Below, piece by piece: positions 49,895-58,715 of a DNA stretch of 64,000 nucleotides (its first letter is position 1; each line of letters begins with the position of its first letter). The notes beneath the pieces were generated by a model. That model was not told where the DNA came from. It was given only the letters and a program-made list of their open reading frames with translations, and did not search any database. The stretch is from contig NZ_JAKILG010000013.1 in the NCBI RefSeq assembly GCF_023283765.1, forward strand, positions 1 through 64,000, read 5' to 3'. This DNA comes from Shewanella profunda (lineage in GTDB: Bacteria; Pseudomonadota; Gammaproteobacteria; Enterobacterales; Shewanellaceae). The translations under genes and the position numbers were made by a program.

Positions 49895-52303
49895 TTGGAC
49901 CACTTTGCCCTAGAGAACCAAGCGCTCAAGCGATATAAATTGCATATTACAGGCATAGTGCAAGGGGTGGGGTTTCGCCCCTTTGTATATCGTTATGCCC
50001 TTGATAATCAGCTAACAGGCACAGTGCTCAATAATGCCCAAGGTGTAACAATTGAGTTCCAGGGCGATGATGCTGGCCTCGATCGTTTTATCACAGCACT
50101 CAAATCAAATCCGCCACCACTGGCGCGAATCGATCAGATAGTCCAAACATCATTGCCCGTCATTGAAGGCGAAACCATATTTGCCATCATCGAAAGTTGT
50201 GATGAAGATATCGAGGGTGCAAGCAGCCATGTCGCAGTGTCTGCCGACAAAAGTACCTGTCAGGATTGCCTAAACGATATGCATAACCCTGAGGATCGCC
50301 ACTTTGGTTATGCCTTTACCAACTGCACTAATTGTGGCCCAAGATACTCTATTATCAATGGCTTACCCTATGATAGACATAATACGGCTATGGCCAATTT
50401 TGCGATGTGTCCCGAGTGCGCCAAGTCGTACCATGATCCACTCGATCGCCGATATCATGCCCAACCCGTAAGCTGCCCTAACTGTGGTCCTCAACTCTAT
50501 TTAAAAACACCACAGGGGGAAGATATTACGCCACTGGCCACTGCGCAGAAGACAGTGCTACAACTGGCAGCAGAAAGATTGGCCCAAGGCCAAGTCCTTG
50601 CAATTAAAGGATTAGGTGGTTTTCATTTAGTGTGCGATGCCCGCCATACTGGGGCGGTTATGGCACTTCGTCAACGTAAACAACGCCAAGCAAAACCCTT
50701 GGCTGTCATGGTGGCAAATATCACCATGGCGCAGCAATATGTGACGGGTACGGAGGCTGAATGGCAAGTACTCAGCTCACAGGAACGCCCCATAGTACTG
50801 ATGAATAGCGTACCCGCAAACGATCTCAGCACCGAGGTCGCACCCAATCTGGATAAACTCGGAGTATTTCTACCCTATACACCGCTGCATCATTTGCTGC
50901 TAGCCCTCTTTAATGGCCCCTTGGTCGCCACTAGCGCAAATGTATCAGGCGAACCTATCATCACCCACTGTGATGACTTAGTGAATAACCTAAGCCATGT
51001 TGTCGATGCCATAGTCGATCATAACCGCCCTATTATTAACGGCTGCGATGATAGTGTCGTGCAGGTGATCCAACCTCGAGGTAATGGCTCTGACAATCAG
51101 TATCTTGCGCCGCCAAGCGTACAAGTGCTTCGACTCGCTCGGGGATATGCGCCGGCAAGTTTTCCCTTAGCAACGCCCTTAACCCAATCGATTCTCGCCG
51201 TTGGGGCACAACAAAAAAATGCTATTGCCTTCGGTTTTGGCTCAAATGTTTTTTTAAGCCCGCATATTGGCGATCTCTTCAGTGTCAGTGCTGAGCAATA
51301 TTTTGAACGTACATTAACCACCTTCTCTCGCCTATATCACTTTGAACCTAAATGGATTGTTTGTGATAAACATCCCGACTACGCGCCTTCTCGTTGGGCG
51401 CAGGCCCATAGCATCTTCAATCCCAGCAACACAGTAGATACACGCCAACAACGCAAATGTTTGTCGGTGCAGCATCACCATGCCCATGTACTGAGTGTGA
51501 TGGCAATCAATCAATATCGCGATCCCGTTCTCGGCTTTAGCTTTGATGGCACAGGGCTTGGGGAGGATGGTAGTTTATGGGGCGGCGAAGTGCTATTAAC
51601 TACGCTCGATAAAGCAGAACGGTTGGCTCACTTTGAGCCCATCGCCCTGCTGGGTGGCGAGCAGGCAATTAAGCAGCCAGTGAGATTATTATTGGCGCTA
51701 CTGTTTGAACAAATGAGCCTAAACGATGTACTGGCCTTGCCATTACCCATATTAAAGCGCATTAACCCAAATACTTTGACTAATTTACATAAAATCTGGC
51801 AAAACGGCAGCGCGATAAAAAGCTCATCCGCAGGGCGTCTGTTTGATGCCCTCGCCTGCGCCTTAGGGCTTATTGAAACCACATTATTCGAAGGCCAAGC
51901 GGGTATGGCCATTGAGGCTGCTGCAAATCGCGCGGATGTATTAGCCCTCGATTTGATAACCCTCGACCTTCCCTTAGAGGTCGATCAATGGTGCAGCAGT
52001 GCGATGTTCAAACAAATTATTCAGTTAATCACAGCACAACCCTTAACCGATAATAGACGCGACGCGATAGCACGCGCCTTTTTACATACCCTAGGTGAGG
52101 CAATCTGTGCTTATGCCGCTAAATACAAACACCTTCCTACCGTACTTTGTGGTGGTGTATTTCAAAATAAATACCTGTTGGAATACTGCCTAGGTCAGCT
52201 AAGGATCCAAGGTAACCTGGTATTGTCTAGCCAACACATCCCTATCAATGATGGTGGTATCGCCCTCGGTCAACTGTGGTATGGCATTCATCAAATCGAT
52301 TGA
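49895..52303 (+). CDS. hypF: Carbamoyltransferase HypF (hydrogenase maturation)
   Basis: An 802-residue HypF with all four parts: acylphosphatase domain (TGIVQGVGFRPFVYRYA), two zinc fingers (CQDCLNDMHNPEDR, NCTNCGPRYS, CPECAKSYHDP, CPNCGP), a YrdC domain (AIKGLGGFHLVCDA, ATSANVSGEPI) and a Kae1-like domain (QHHHAHVLSVM, FSFDGTGLGEDGSLWGGE, LCGGVFQNKYL). It makes the carbamoyl group that becomes the cyanide ligands of the NiFe site. A TTG at 49895 behind an AGAGAAAGAGAA stretch is the only plausible start I see. No hypABCDE genes follow. Confidence 0.95.
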   Translation: MDHFALENQALKRYKLHITGIVQGVGFRPFVYRYALDNQLTGTVLNNAQGVTIEFQGDDAGLDRFITALKSNPPPLARIDQIVQTSLPVIEGETIFAIIESCDEDIEGASSHVAVSADKSTCQDCLNDMHNPEDRHFGYAFTNCTNCGPRYSIINGLPYDRHNTAMANFAMCPECAKSYHDPLDRRYHAQPVSCPNCGPQLYLKTPQGEDITPLATAQKTVLQLAAERLAQGQVLAIKGLGGFHLVCDARHTGAVMALRQRKQRQAKPLAVMVANITMAQQYVTGTEAEWQVLSSQERPIVLMNSVPANDLSTEVAPNLDKLGVFLPYTPLHHLLLALFNGPLVATSANVSGEPIITHCDDLVNNLSHVVDAIVDHNRPIINGCDDSVVQVIQPRGNGSDNQYLAPPSVQVLRLARGYAPASFPLATPLTQSILAVGAQQKNAIAFGFGSNVFLSPHIGDLFSVSAEQYFERTLTTFSRLYHFEPKWIVCDKHPDYAPSRWAQAHSIFNPSNTVDTRQQRKCLSVQHHHAHVLSVMAINQYRDPVLGFSFDGTGLGEDGSLWGGEVLLTTLDKAERLAHFEPIALLGGEQAIKQPVRLLLALLFEQMSLNDVLALPLPILKRINPNTLTNLHKIWQNGSAIKSSSAGRLFDALACALGLIETTLFEGQAGMAIEAAANRADVLALDLITLDLPLEVDQWCSSAMFKQIIQLITAQPLTDNRRDAIARAFLHTLGEAICAYAAKYKHLPTVLCGGVFQNKYLLEYCLGQLRIQGNLVLSSQHIPINDGGIALGQLWYGIHQID

Positions 52304-52332
52304 AACGGGTTGTTTGCCACTAAAATTTTTAT

Positions 52333-53358
52333 CTATCCCCTAACGCAGTTACGTCCGTCGGATTTGGCTTCATATAATGCTTTATCTGCTCGGCTAAAGA
52401 GCGTTTCGGCATTATCGCCCTCCTGTAATGAAGCAAGGCCGATAGAAACCGTAATCGCACCGAGTGATAACTTTTTATCCTTGCCAATGGTTAAGCGCCG
52501 CTCTGAAATACGTTCTCTTAAGGTTTCAGCGACCTGCAAAGCATCGTGAAAATGGGTATTAGGTAAAAGCACCACAAATTCCTCGCCGCCATAACGGGCG
52601 ACAAAGTCATCTCCTCGAACACATTGCTTTAGAGCGAGTGCGACATAGGCTAATACTTTATCGCCAATTTGGTGGCCGTAGGTATCGTTAAAGGCTTTAA
52701 ATTTATCAATATCAATAATGAGTAAACTACAACGAGAATGCTGCTCTTGGGCGAGGTGTATATGATCTTGAATAGCAAACTCATAGGCTCGGCGATTATA
52801 TAAAGAGGTTAATTGATCCGTCATGGCTGCAAGGCTCAGATTCTCCATCTCCGATTTAAGACTCTGCACTTCTTGCACCATGGCGCTTAGACTATGCTCC
52901 ATGTTTTGGTTGTTGAGCAGCAAGTTTTGCATTTCATCAATCACACCATCGACAAGTTGATTTAAGGCGTTAATGTCAGAGCTAGATTGCAGTTTAATGC
53001 CAAATTCGGCTAATGAACCTGAAAATGCGGCTGTACCTTGGCTCAACTGAACAATCTTGTTCAGTAATGAATTAATAAGAATTTGAGTTTCTATCTGCAC
53101 GTTCTCAATCACCTCTGGTGATTGTTCTTGAATAAAATTCTTATACAGGCTTGTGTTAACTTCTTTTGTAAAAACAACACCATTTGCAATAAAACCATCA
53201 ATGGCACGGTTTAAGTCAAGATTAGTGCCTGCAAAATATTCATACCAAACCGTATAATTTTCTGGGGTAACAGGGATATCAAGAGCCGACATTTGTGGCA
53301 CGGCTAAACGCAAAATCTGCGCCGCGGAATCAAGCTCTTTATCTTCAGCAGAAAACAT
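52333..53358 (-). CDS. Diguanylate cyclase (GGDEF domain)
   Basis: A 341-residue cytosolic protein with no membrane segment. A helical N-terminal region of about 170 residues, unfamiliar to me except that VPQMSALDIPVTPENYTVWYEY recurs in many soluble cyclases, is followed by a coiled-coil linker and a C-terminal GGDEF domain (DQLTSLYNRRAYE, then RYGGEEFVVLLP). The active motif is GGEEF. The inhibitory I-site RGDD lies exactly five residues before it, so product inhibition by c-di-GMP is expected. It is convergent with hypF (29 bp apart). Confidence 0.92.
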   Translation of the reverse strand: MFSAEDKELDSAAQILRLAVPQMSALDIPVTPENYTVWYEYFAGTNLDLNRAIDGFIANGVVFTKEVNTSLYKNFIQEQSPEVIENVQIETQILINSLLNKIVQLSQGTAAFSGSLAEFGIKLQSSSDINALNQLVDGVIDEMQNLLLNNQNMEHSLSAMVQEVQSLKSEMENLSLAAMTDQLTSLYNRRAYEFAIQDHIHLAQEQHSRCSLLIIDIDKFKAFNDTYGHQIGDKVLAYVALALKQCVRGDDFVARYGGEEFVVLLPNTHFHDALQVAETLRERISERRLTIGKDKKLSLGAITVSIGLASLQEGDNAETLFSRADKALYEAKSDGRNCVRG

Positions 53359-53553
53359 AAATATCGAACCATGTTATTGTTAATTTTTTGTATAGTATAA
53401 GTTAACTCAACTCGTTCAATTTGGATATGGTGACAAATTAATTATTGTGACTGTTGTCAAGTAGACACTGCTCATGTGATTGCAGTGGTGATGGATGATA
53501 AATTCCCCATATGTCACAAGTGAAAAGCTTCGCATATAGGTTAATAAACTACG
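53359..53553. other. Intergenic region upstream of the diguanylate cyclase gene
   Basis: About 195 bp between the cyclase gene and the left MITE-like element. It should hold the cyclase promoter. I see no gene or clear operator. Confidence 0.4.
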
Positions 53554-53809
53554 ACGTGTTGACGTTTCGGGATTAAATTTTGTTCCTTATGGCTCGCGAT
53601 CGCGAAACGAGGAATGAAGTATCGTTATTCTACTCAAATGACCAGCGGCTCGTATGACAGAAAGTAGGTGCAAGAGCTTGCCGGCCAAACCCTTCTGGCA
53701 GCGTTTGACAGGCGTTTCTGCTGCGTTATCAATAACTACACGGCACGGGCTTTACCTTGCGTAAAAGCCTGCCCACTCGTTGCAAAAATACCCCTCAAAC
53801 GTCAACACG
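53554..53809 (-). mobile_element. MITE-like element, left copy, adjoining the eptA stop
   Basis: A 256-bp element with terminal inverted repeats CGTGTTGACGTTT at the left and AAACGTCAACACG at the right. It is an inverted copy of the element at 55579-55836. No long reading frame or transposase motif is present. Its right end lies 6 bp before the eptA stop codon. The flanks suggest a TA target, as in many MITEs, but I could not define a duplication with certainty. Confidence 0.75.
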
Positions 53810-53815
53810 CCCTAA

Positions 53816-55441
53816 TTAGCTGCGACAAGAGGCGAAAATATCTAAGTTACTTTGATACACCTCTGTCTTCACATTCATTAAGCCTAAGAGGCTATCGAAT
53901 AAATTATCATGGGAGTATCCGCCCTGTGCAGCATGTTCGGTCAAGCACGTCATGTTTAACTGGTTATTTTGGCTGAAATTATCCGACACCCAAGCCAGCA
54001 TAGGAATACTGGTTTGCTCTATCGGCGCGATGCTGTAGGGTGCGCCGTGTAAATACATGCCTTTTTCACCCAGTGATTCACCGTGATCGCTAAGATATAA
54101 CATGGCGGTATTAAATTTATCCCGCTGATTTTGAAGTTTTTTAACCACTTCACTAATAATGTAATCCGTGTATAACAGCGTATTATCATAGGTGTTTATC
54201 AGCTCTTCATCGCTGCAATTTTGGATATCACTGCGCTGGCAATCGGGGATAAATCTACGGTGTTCTGCAGGATAACGAAGGAAATAAGTTGGGCCATGGC
54301 TGCCTATAATGTGCAAGGCAAGCACGGTATCTTTGTCTTTTGCACTTTTCAGCGCCTCATCTAATTTTGCCAACAAAACTTGGTCAAAACAATATTGCCC
54401 CGAGCAAAGCTTGAGATCACTATTTAAATCAATAGTGATGTTTTCTACGTGATCACAAACGCCTTTACACCCAGAATCATTATCAAACCACTTCACTTCA
54501 ATATCAGCATGCTTAAGTACATCGATAACGGTGTCCTGTGCATCGGCGCGGCGCGAATCGTAGTTATCCCGCCCCATTCGCGAGAACATGCAGGGCAAAG
54601 AGACTGCCGTTGCGGTACCACAAGAGTGAGTATCTTTAAATACAATTAAACCTTGGTCTTGGGTATAGGCATTGGTTGGTTTTTTATAACCATAATATTG
54701 ATAATTCATCGACCGCGCGGTTTCACCCACCACCAGTACCAACAAATTTGGTTTACCGTTAGGGTTAGCACTGACATTTTTTGCATCCAGCCCAAGTGAC
54801 TCGTACTCCATCGGTGTCTGTAGATAATTCACATTAATGTATTTCGATGCCGCGCCAATAACATACGTTGGCACTATGTAACGCTTCAGTTCATCGTTAT
54901 TGCGACCAAAGGCAACATAATCCTGAAAATAGCAAAAACCAATAACACCAATACCTGTAAGCGCTATTAGCATAAATAATACTTTATGTAACAGCTCTTT
55001 AAAGAAAGATTTATATTGAATATCGGCTTTATAGATAAGGTATGCGGGTAACACCCCTGTCAGCAGTAAACTGACTATTGAGGCAAAATTCACATACATC
55101 AAGGCTTCAGCCTGATTGGTCTGAAGTGTGTTTTCAATCATGCCGTAATCAAACACGATATTGTATTGATAGGCCGCAAAAAACACACTCGATGACACTA
55201 AGGTGAGCGTAATGAACAAAGGTTTTAGCAGGTATTTTACCGTAAACAGTGAAAATACAAAGCTAAGTGCCAAAGTCAAAAATAGCGGCATACTGGCGAT
55301 AAAAATCGGATCGACTTCTGGCTGTTTTTGTATGTCTTTGTTAATGACTTCAAATAGGGGAATATTGAAGACACAAACGTAAAACAATGCAGTGATCAGG
55401 GTGAATTGATTCACCGATAACGTCTTAAATCTTGTTAGCAC
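53816..55441 (-). CDS. eptA: Phosphoethanolamine-lipid A transferase, EptA/MCR-4-like
   Basis: A 541-residue protein with five N-terminal membrane segments and a periplasmic alkaline-phosphatase-fold domain. Zinc and catalytic residues are visible: Glu240 in VVGETARSMNYQ, Thr276 in SCGTATAVSLPCMFS, and the Asp-His of YLSDHGESLGEKG, plus the disulfide cysteines (SGCKGVCD, CSGQYCFD, PDCQRSDIQNC). It adds phosphoethanolamine to lipid A and lowers polymyxin binding. Length and many stretches match the MCR-4 group as I remember it, thought to come from Shewanella. Start is a GTG behind GAGAGAG. The gene is bracketed by inverted MITE-like elements. Confidence 0.93.
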   Translation of the reverse strand: MLTRFKTLSVNQFTLITALFYVCVFNIPLFEVINKDIQKQPEVDPIFIASMPLFLTLALSFVFSLFTVKYLLKPLFITLTLVSSSVFFAAYQYNIVFDYGMIENTLQTNQAEALMYVNFASIVSLLLTGVLPAYLIYKADIQYKSFFKELLHKVLFMLIALTGIGVIGFCYFQDYVAFGRNNDELKRYIVPTYVIGAASKYINVNYLQTPMEYESLGLDAKNVSANPNGKPNLLVLVVGETARSMNYQYYGYKKPTNAYTQDQGLIVFKDTHSCGTATAVSLPCMFSRMGRDNYDSRRADAQDTVIDVLKHADIEVKWFDNDSGCKGVCDHVENITIDLNSDLKLCSGQYCFDQVLLAKLDEALKSAKDKDTVLALHIIGSHGPTYFLRYPAEHRRFIPDCQRSDIQNCSDEELINTYDNTLLYTDYIISEVVKKLQNQRDKFNTAMLYLSDHGESLGEKGMYLHGAPYSIAPIEQTSIPMLAWVSDNFSQNNQLNMTCLTEHAAQGGYSHDNLFDSLLGLMNVKTEVYQSNLDIFASCRS

Positions 55442-55578
55442 CGATAACGCTCTCTCAAATTGGCCGTTGGCCGAAGCTAACTTAATTTTCTTAAAATAGT
55501 CTTATGCCTAAATTTCGCGCCATAGTAACAAGCCCTAGCCCATGGCTCAACGTTATAGGCATATTCCTAACATTGGGG
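55442..55578. promoter_or_regulatory. eptA upstream region with PmrA-like box
   Basis: CTTAAA-ATAGT-CTTATG (55490-55506) resembles the PmrA direct-repeat box, 49-65 bp upstream of the eptA start. A further CTTAAT-like half lies just before it. The region ends at the right MITE-like element. Regulation by the QseB/PmrA-like pair at 38.2-40.3 kb is possible. Confidence 0.42.
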
Positions 55579-55836
55579 TGTGTTGACGTTCGAGGGTTAT
55601 TTTTACAGCGAGTGGGCAGGCTTTTACGCAAGGCAAAGCCCGTGCCGTGTAGTTATTGATAACGCAGCAGAAACGCCAGCCAAACGCTGCCCGAAGGGTT
55701 TGACTGGCAAGCTCTTGCTCCTACTTTCTGTCATACGAGCCGCTGGTCATTTGAGTAGAGTAACGATACTTCCCCCTCGTTTCGCGATCACGAGCGTGCC
55801 AGAATGAACAAAATTTAATCTCGAAACGTCAACACG
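55579..55836 (+). mobile_element. MITE-like element, right copy, upstream of eptA
   Basis: A 258-bp element that is an inverted, diverged copy of 53554-53809. It starts TGTGTTGACGTTCGAGGG and ends CTCGAAACGTCAACACG. Internal segments shared with the left copy in reverse include the AGCCGCTGGTCATTTGAGTA and GTGCCGTGTAGTTATTGATA stretches. No transposase frame is present. With the left copy it brackets eptA in opposite orientation. Confidence 0.75.
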
Positions 55837-55853
55837 GCCTAATAAAAAGCATA

Positions 55854-55890
55854 AAAAAACGGCCGAATTTCAATAAACTCGACCGTTTTT
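55854..55890 (-). terminator. Terminator of the prolyl oligopeptidase gene
   Basis: On the minus strand AAAAACGGTCGAG and its near-complement TTCGGCCGTTTTT form a stem with one mismatch and end in a T-run, about 70 bp past the stop of the gene at 55962. Confidence 0.7.
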
Positions 55891-55961
55891 ACTCCCCAAC
55901 CTATAGGGACTTGCTCTTTTTACCACTCTGTTGTTACGCCTATGTATTTCTCGTGTGGCAA

Positions 55962-58055
55962 TTATCGTAAACGCTGTAATAAGTAGGCAAACGTCATTGA
56001 ATTAAGTTCCGCAACTTGATTATTATCCGCAGCACCAGCATGGCCGCCTTCAATATTTTCGTAGTACAACACATCAACGCCCATGTCTTTCATCTTAGCC
56101 ACCATCTTACGGGCGTGACCAGGATGTACTCTATCATCACGGGTAGACGTGGTAAAAAATACCTTAGGATAAGACACATCTTTATGGAGATTGTGATACG
56201 GCGAATAGGTTTTAATGTAAGCCCATTCCTCTGGAATATCCGGATTACCGTATTCTCCCATCCAGCTGGCGCCCGCGAGTAATTTATTGAACCTAAACAT
56301 ATCAAGCAAAGGAACTTGGCAGACGACCGCATTATAAAGATCCGGTCTGCGAGTAAAAGCTGCGCCCATTAACAGGCCGCCATTACTACCACCTTGAATA
56401 CCTAAATGCTTGCTTGAGGTGATTTTACGGCCAATGAGATCCTCGGCTATCGCCTCAAAATCCTCATAGGCTTTATGACGATTTTGCTTTAAAGCAGCCT
56501 GATGCCAAGCGGGACCATATTCACCACCACCTCGGATGTTTGCTAACACATATACACCGCCTTGCTCTAACCAGTTTTTACCTATAGTGGCCGAGTAGGA
56601 TGGGCGCAGTGACACTTCAAACCCGCCGTAACCATAAAGCAGCGTTGGATTGGTGCCATCTAACTTAATGTCCCTTGCCATCACCACAAAGTACGGCACT
56701 TTAGTGCCATCTTTAGAGGTTGCAAAATATTGCTCGGTTTTAAATTTGTCTGCGGCAAACTGCTGTGGCATGCCCTTAATTTTTTGCGGCGTAAGCGACT
56801 TAGCATTCACAGTGTAGAGGCTAGAGGGTTCAAGGAAGCTAGTGTAATTAACAAAAAAATCATCACTGTCTTGCTCAATATCCATCACAGTCAGCGCACC
56901 ATTGGCTTCAAACGGAACTTGCGTACTCAACCAAGCACCCTTTTCATCCTGCTCATAGCGCACCAGTTTACTTTTCACGTTATCAAGCCAGTTGACGAAA
57001 ATAGCGCTCTTACTAAAGCTCAACTGAGCAATTGATGCAGTTTCGGTGGGACTCACAAATAAACTAAATACCGCTTTTTGGGCAATTAAGTCAGCAACAT
57101 CGGCGAACACTACAGCGCCTTGTTTAAAATTTGCACCTTTTTGGCTCAATTCACTTTTTAGCTCAATAAATAATTTACCTTTAAAATAGCCTTTAATTTC
57201 AGCATCTTCTGGCAAGGGTAGTTTAATAAGTTTGCCATCTTGGTAAACATATTGGGTTGCGGTATAAAAAGTATGTGCCTCGGTGACTAAGCTGAGGGGC
57301 GTTTTATCATCGAAGAGTACCCAACCGGATACTGCTACTGAGGTTTTGTCACCAGTAAAAATTGGTTTTGCTTGGTCGAGTGGTGTACCACGCTGCCACA
57401 GTTTAACCATGCGTGGATAACCTGAATCAGTCATGCTCTGACCATCGCCAAAATCAGTACCAACGAAGGCATGATCCTTATCTATCCAGCTCAGGCTCGA
57501 TTTCGCTTCTTTTAAAAAGAAGGGCTTATCCTTAGCGTCAACAAAGCTTTTAGTGGTTAAATTGAATTCACGCACCTCGACCGCATCGGCACCGCCACGG
57601 GACAATGATACAAAACAGCGCTCATTTTCTGGATATTGGCAGCTAATGTCTTTAAATACCCAATTAACCGATTCCGCTTTACCTAGGGCATCAATATCCA
57701 GCACGGTTTCCCATTGAGGCGAGGCTTTAGTGTACTCCTCCATTGTAGTGCGACGATAAATACCACGAACATGGGTATCATCCTTCCAGAAGTTATATAA
57801 CTTGTCACCAATATGGGTGGCGTAGGGAATGCGCTCTTTATCGTTTAGGATCCCAAGGCTATTTGCTACTAAGGTATCAAAGCCTTTAAAGGCTTTGATT
57901 TCAGCGGCGGACGCCGCATTTTGCGCTTTTACCCATTGCATCGGCTTTGCGCCTTCAACCTCTTCTAGCCACATATATTTATCTTCTTGTGCGTGGAGTT
58001 GACCACTCATGCTGAGCACTCCTGCAATACACCAAGGCAGTAATTTATTGTTCAT
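55962..58055 (-). CDS. Periplasmic prolyl oligopeptidase, S9A family
   Basis: A 697-residue serine peptidase. A signal peptide (MNNKLLPWCIAGVLSMSGQL, ending HAQ) indicates export. A seven-bladed propeller (about residues 80-420) gates a C-terminal alpha/beta-hydrolase domain with Ser in GIQGGSNGGLLMGAAFT, Asp near TSTRDDRVHPGHARKM and His in ENIEGGHAGAADNNQ. It cleaves short proline-containing peptides and probably serves peptide scavenging. It is a single-gene unit with its own terminator. Confidence 0.93.
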   Translation of the reverse strand: MNNKLLPWCIAGVLSMSGQLHAQEDKYMWLEEVEGAKPMQWVKAQNAASAAEIKAFKGFDTLVANSLGILNDKERIPYATHIGDKLYNFWKDDTHVRGIYRRTTMEEYTKASPQWETVLDIDALGKAESVNWVFKDISCQYPENERCFVSLSRGGADAVEVREFNLTTKSFVDAKDKPFFLKEAKSSLSWIDKDHAFVGTDFGDGQSMTDSGYPRMVKLWQRGTPLDQAKPIFTGDKTSVAVSGWVLFDDKTPLSLVTEAHTFYTATQYVYQDGKLIKLPLPEDAEIKGYFKGKLFIELKSELSQKGANFKQGAVVFADVADLIAQKAVFSLFVSPTETASIAQLSFSKSAIFVNWLDNVKSKLVRYEQDEKGAWLSTQVPFEANGALTVMDIEQDSDDFFVNYTSFLEPSSLYTVNAKSLTPQKIKGMPQQFAADKFKTEQYFATSKDGTKVPYFVVMARDIKLDGTNPTLLYGYGGFEVSLRPSYSATIGKNWLEQGGVYVLANIRGGGEYGPAWHQAALKQNRHKAYEDFEAIAEDLIGRKITSSKHLGIQGGSNGGLLMGAAFTRRPDLYNAVVCQVPLLDMFRFNKLLAGASWMGEYGNPDIPEEWAYIKTYSPYHNLHKDVSYPKVFFTTSTRDDRVHPGHARKMVAKMKDMGVDVLYYENIEGGHAGAADNNQVAELNSMTFAYLLQRLR

Positions 58056-58215
58056 TTTATTCCTTTTTAAACACAGTCCACCGTAACCGTCACTACATTA
58101 CCTTAATTCACATTCAGTTCAACTAATAATCCAACAAGAATGTAACAAAAAATAAAGCTTTGTTATCAACAAGAAAGAGACATATGAAAGGACTAGATTG
58201 AGGATATAACACAGT

Positions 58216-58239
58216 AAAAAGCGCCCACTTGGAGCGCTA
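58216..58239 (-). terminator. Terminator of the CDF-MarR operon
   Basis: AGCGCTCCAAGTGGGCGCT on the minus strand forms a short GC-rich stem followed by TTTTT, about 25 bp after the MarR stop. Confidence 0.72.
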
Positions 58240-58265
58240 ATTTTCGGCGTATAGCAAAATTTAAA

Positions 58266-58715
58266 TTAAAACTCGCGATTCATTCGAGTCAGCAAATTAA
58301 GCAGCACTGTGCGTTCTTCACTGCTCATGCCCGCCGTTAAATCCGTGGTGAGTTGTAAATGCAACGCATCATGTTCGATAAATAGCGTTTGGCCTTTTTC
58401 GGTTAACTCCACCAGAATAGAGCGTCGGTCGGTTTCATGTGGACGACGAACCACCCACTCTGCTTCCACCATTTTATCGATTTGTACTGTAAGGGTGCCC
58501 GTAGTCACACCGATTTTATCCGCGAGCTCCTTCATTCGCATGGCACCATGTACACCCAGCAGTTCAATGGTATGCACCTGCGACAAACTAAAGCCTTTGT
58601 CACGCACGATAGCGTGTTCCCAAGACGACAGTTTTTCGTAAAACTCAATAATCACATGGTTCAATGTATGATCAGTTGAATGATGTTGAGTTATGTTGGG
58701 ATGCTCCGCTGCCAT
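58266..58715 (-). CDS. MarR-family regulator, possible zinc sensor
   Basis: A 149-residue MarR protein with a winged helix at about residues 58-100 (KELADKIGVTTGTLTVQIDKMVEAEW, VVRRPHETDRRSILVELT split by the wing). It is His-rich at the N-terminus (HPNITQHHSTDH) and has His34 after Glu33, and His115/His119 in FIEHDALHLQ. This spacing recalls the zinc ligands of AdcR/ZitR, though I cannot confirm it. Its start overlaps the stop of the CDF exporter by 1 bp (TAATG), so it is translationally coupled. It probably represses the exporter operon through the repeated TGAATATCAA sites upstream. Confidence 0.78.
   Translation of the reverse strand: MAAEHPNITQHHSTDHTLNHVIIEFYEKLSSWEHAIVRDKGFSLSQVHTIELLGVHGAMRMKELADKIGVTTGTLTVQIDKMVEAEWVVRRPHETDRRSILVELTEKGQTLFIEHDALHLQLTTDLTAGMSSEERTVLLNLLTRMNREF

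Noticed and set aside
53668-53976. 102-codon plus-strand frame across the left MITE and the eptA end
   Set aside because: It crosses the element boundary and runs antisense into eptA; no transposase motif was found.
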